Positions 6,406-7,587 of a stretch of DNA of 7,587 nt are shown piece after piece. The position numbers and the translations under genes were made by a program. The notes under the pieces are model-generated. The model ran no database searches and had not been told where the DNA came from. It saw nothing but the letters and a program-made list of their open reading frames with translations. Within the stretch, counting starts at the first letter, position 1. Every line of letters begins with the position of its first letter. The stretch is from Candidatus Hydrothermota bacterium (GTDB lineage Bacteria > Hydrothermota > Hydrothermia > B15-G9): contig QNDP01000055.1 of NCBI GenBank assembly GCA_003645975.1, positions 1 to 7,587 on the forward strand. Direction: 5' to 3'.

Positions 6406-6429
6406 AAAATCGGCCTAATCTCCGATTTT
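6406..6429 (-). terminator. Weak hairpin, possible terminator of mnmA
   Basis: AAAATCGG (6406-6413) and CCGATTTT (6422-6429) form a perfect 8-bp inverted repeat with an 8-base loop. It lies about 40 bases past the mnmA stop codon. Read on the minus strand, the T's of the 3' arm belong to the stem and are followed by GCGG, so there is no free T-tract. It overlaps the possible -35 of the aldo/keto reductase promoter, so it could instead act there. Confidence 0.4.
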
Positions 6430-6469
6430 CATCGAAGTTCTGTTGGACGAAGTGCGTGGTCTGTGAATC

Positions 6470-7510
6470 TTAGGTCTCAAAAGAGGGGTGAAGCGGTTTC
6501 TCGATAAAACCGCCGCCGAGCAGGAGGTCTTGCTCGTAAAAGGCCGCAATTTGACCCGGCGTCGGTGCCCACTGCGGTTCGTCGAACACCACAAAAGCGT
6601 TGTTCGACCCCTCAAGTTCGACATGGGCAGGGGCGGGTCGATGGAGTTGTCGGATCTTGACGAGTGCATGAAACCTCGTCCGTCTTGGCTCAACGATCCA
6701 GTTGATGTCTTTGACCCTCATAGCCTTGAAGTGTGCATCCCGTCCAAGCCTGACGATGTTCTTCTCAGGGTCAAGTTTCACGATATAGGCGCGCTGCCCC
6801 AGCGCAACGCCGAGTCCGCGCCTCTGCCCAAGTGTATAGTAATGAACACCTTTGTGGACACCGATCGGGCGTCCGTCCTCGTCCAAAATCTGACCTTCGC
6901 GGTCGCCGATGTGCATCCGCAAAAATTCTTCAAGTGTCGTGCCCTTCAGGAAGCAGACATCTTGAGATTCCTTTGGGACTTCTCCGAAAAACCCATGTCT
7001 TTTTGCGATCTCGATCACCTGAGCCTTTGTCAACTCGCCGAGCGGTGCAACCATCTTCGCGACAAGGTCTTTCGGGACGAGCGCAAGGAAATAACTTTGG
7101 TCTTTGGACTTATCGATTGCGCGAAAGATTCTGCCCGATTTTATCCGAACATAATGGCCTGTGGCGATAAACTGGGCTGAGAACCGCACAGCTATCTCGT
7201 TGAGTTTTAACAACTTCAGCCTTGCATTGCACAATGCGCATGGGTTCGGCGTCCTTCCATGTCGATATTCGTTCACAAAATAGTAGATTATGAGCCGCCT
7301 AAACTCATCCCTTGCCTCAACTGTAACAGTCTGGATTCCAATGAGTTGAGCGACATGTTCCACCATGTCCTGTTTCGATTCGACGAAAATCAGATGCACT
7401 CCGATGACCTCGAAACCCTGATTCTTCAGGAGCCATGCGGCGACAGCGCTATCGACGCCGCCGGACAACCCAATGACCACCTTTGGGTGGCGAATTTCCG
7501 AACTTCTCAT
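6470..7510 (-). CDS. mnmA: tRNA-specific 2-thiouridylase MnmA (CxxC type)
   Basis: This 346-aa cytoplasmic enzyme thiolates uridine 34 of the Lys, Glu and Gln tRNAs, using ATP to activate the base. The PP-loop SGGVDS is at 16-21. The tRNA and active-site region TPNPCALCN is at 87-95, and ATGHY is at 116-120. DQSYFL at 137-142 and SQDVCFL at 182-188 carry the second conserved Cys (Cys186). The family C-terminal barrel follows, with TLGQRRGLGV at 226-235 and PGQ.AAFY near 318-325. Cys94 and Cys186 are the expected catalytic or cluster cysteines, and Cys91 replaces the usual Asp. It is slightly shorter than the E. coli enzyme (about 368 aa), with a compact segment around residues 41-60. The ATG at 7510 has TGAGGAG (7525-7519) 8 bases upstream. 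An inverted repeat covers part of that SD. No promoter is evident in the 77 bases visible upstream. Confidence 0.96.
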   Translation of the reverse strand: MRSSEIRHPKVVIGLSGGVDSAVAAWLLKNQGFEVIGVHLIFVESKQDMVEHVAQLIGIQTVTVEARDEFRRLIIYYFVNEYRHGRTPNPCALCNARLKLLKLNEIAVRFSAQFIATGHYVRIKSGRIFRAIDKSKDQSYFLALVPKDLVAKMVAPLGELTKAQVIEIAKRHGFFGEVPKESQDVCFLKGTTLEEFLRMHIGDREGQILDEDGRPIGVHKGVHYYTLGQRRGLGVALGQRAYIVKLDPEKNIVRLGRDAHFKAMRVKDINWIVEPRRTRFHALVKIRQLHRPAPAHVELEGSNNAFVVFDEPQWAPTPGQIAAFYEQDLLLGGGFIEKPLHPSFET

Positions 7511-7513
7511 TCC

Positions 7514-7540
7514 AAAATCTCCTCAAAAGTCCGAGATTTT
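7514..7540 (-). promoter_or_regulatory. Inverted repeat overlapping the mnmA ribosome binding site
   Basis: AAAATCTC (7514-7521) and GAGATTTT (7533-7540) are perfect complements with an 11-base loop. In the mnmA mRNA, the 3' arm contains the second half of the SD and ends 3 bases before the ATG. Folding would therefore partly hide the ribosome site. The stem is AT-rich and probably of modest stability. Confidence 0.4.
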
Positions 7541-7587
7541 TTGCGTCCCAATCGTCCAATTTTGGTGTCTCAATGATCTTCGGGACA

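Noticed and set aside
6369..6407. Longer aldo/keto reductase starting at TTG 6407
   Set aside because: It is a rare start with no SD, the added 13 residues do not resemble the family, and the extension would include the TATAAT promoter element.
6488..7180. Plus-strand open frame of 230 aa
   Set aside because: It is antisense to the clearly conserved mnmA, and its translation has no recognisable domain.

Overview
The window is bacterial chromosomal DNA of intermediate GC by eye, with dense gene packing, strong Shine-Dalgarno (SD) sequences and sigma70-type promoters. It carries RNase Y, RarA and MnmA, which are core bacterial genes. I cannot place the phylum. No rRNA, tRNA, CRISPR array, insertion sequence or phage gene is visible.

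Layout. A strong rho-independent terminator at 10-36 closes a plus-strand gene lying to the left. After about 120 bases of AT-rich spacer, an extended -10 promoter (157-168) precedes two tandem mini-ORFs (178-228, 233-274) and a small exported cupin protein (279-734). A spacer of about 240 bases holds an imperfect hairpin (751-791) and then a near-consensus promoter (870-898). That promoter appears to drive a tightly overlapping four-gene plus-strand operon (974-5414): rarA, an OLD/DUF3696-like AAA ATPase, a PIN-like nuclease and rny. Each downstream start carries its own SD inside the preceding gene, and the overlaps are 32, 20 and 25 bases. rny ends on the base next to the stop codon of a convergent minus-strand aldo/keto reductase (5415-6368). 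That gene has the same 12-base promoter core as the cupin unit, placed so that its mRNA should be nearly leaderless. Further right on the minus strand is mnmA, the tRNA 2-thiouridylase (6470-7510). It carries a CxxC in place of the usual DxxC active-site motif.

How the genes may work together. RarA (stalled replication forks) and RNase Y (mRNA decay) are housekeeping genes. Between them sits a coupled ATPase-nuclease pair whose architecture resembles known defence or toxin-type modules, in which an ATPase senses or licenses a nuclease. This pair is the best candidate here for an uncharacterised system. Its function is inferred from motifs and gene order only. The remaining genes are ordinary metabolism or tRNA modification, with some unusual small-scale expression signals.
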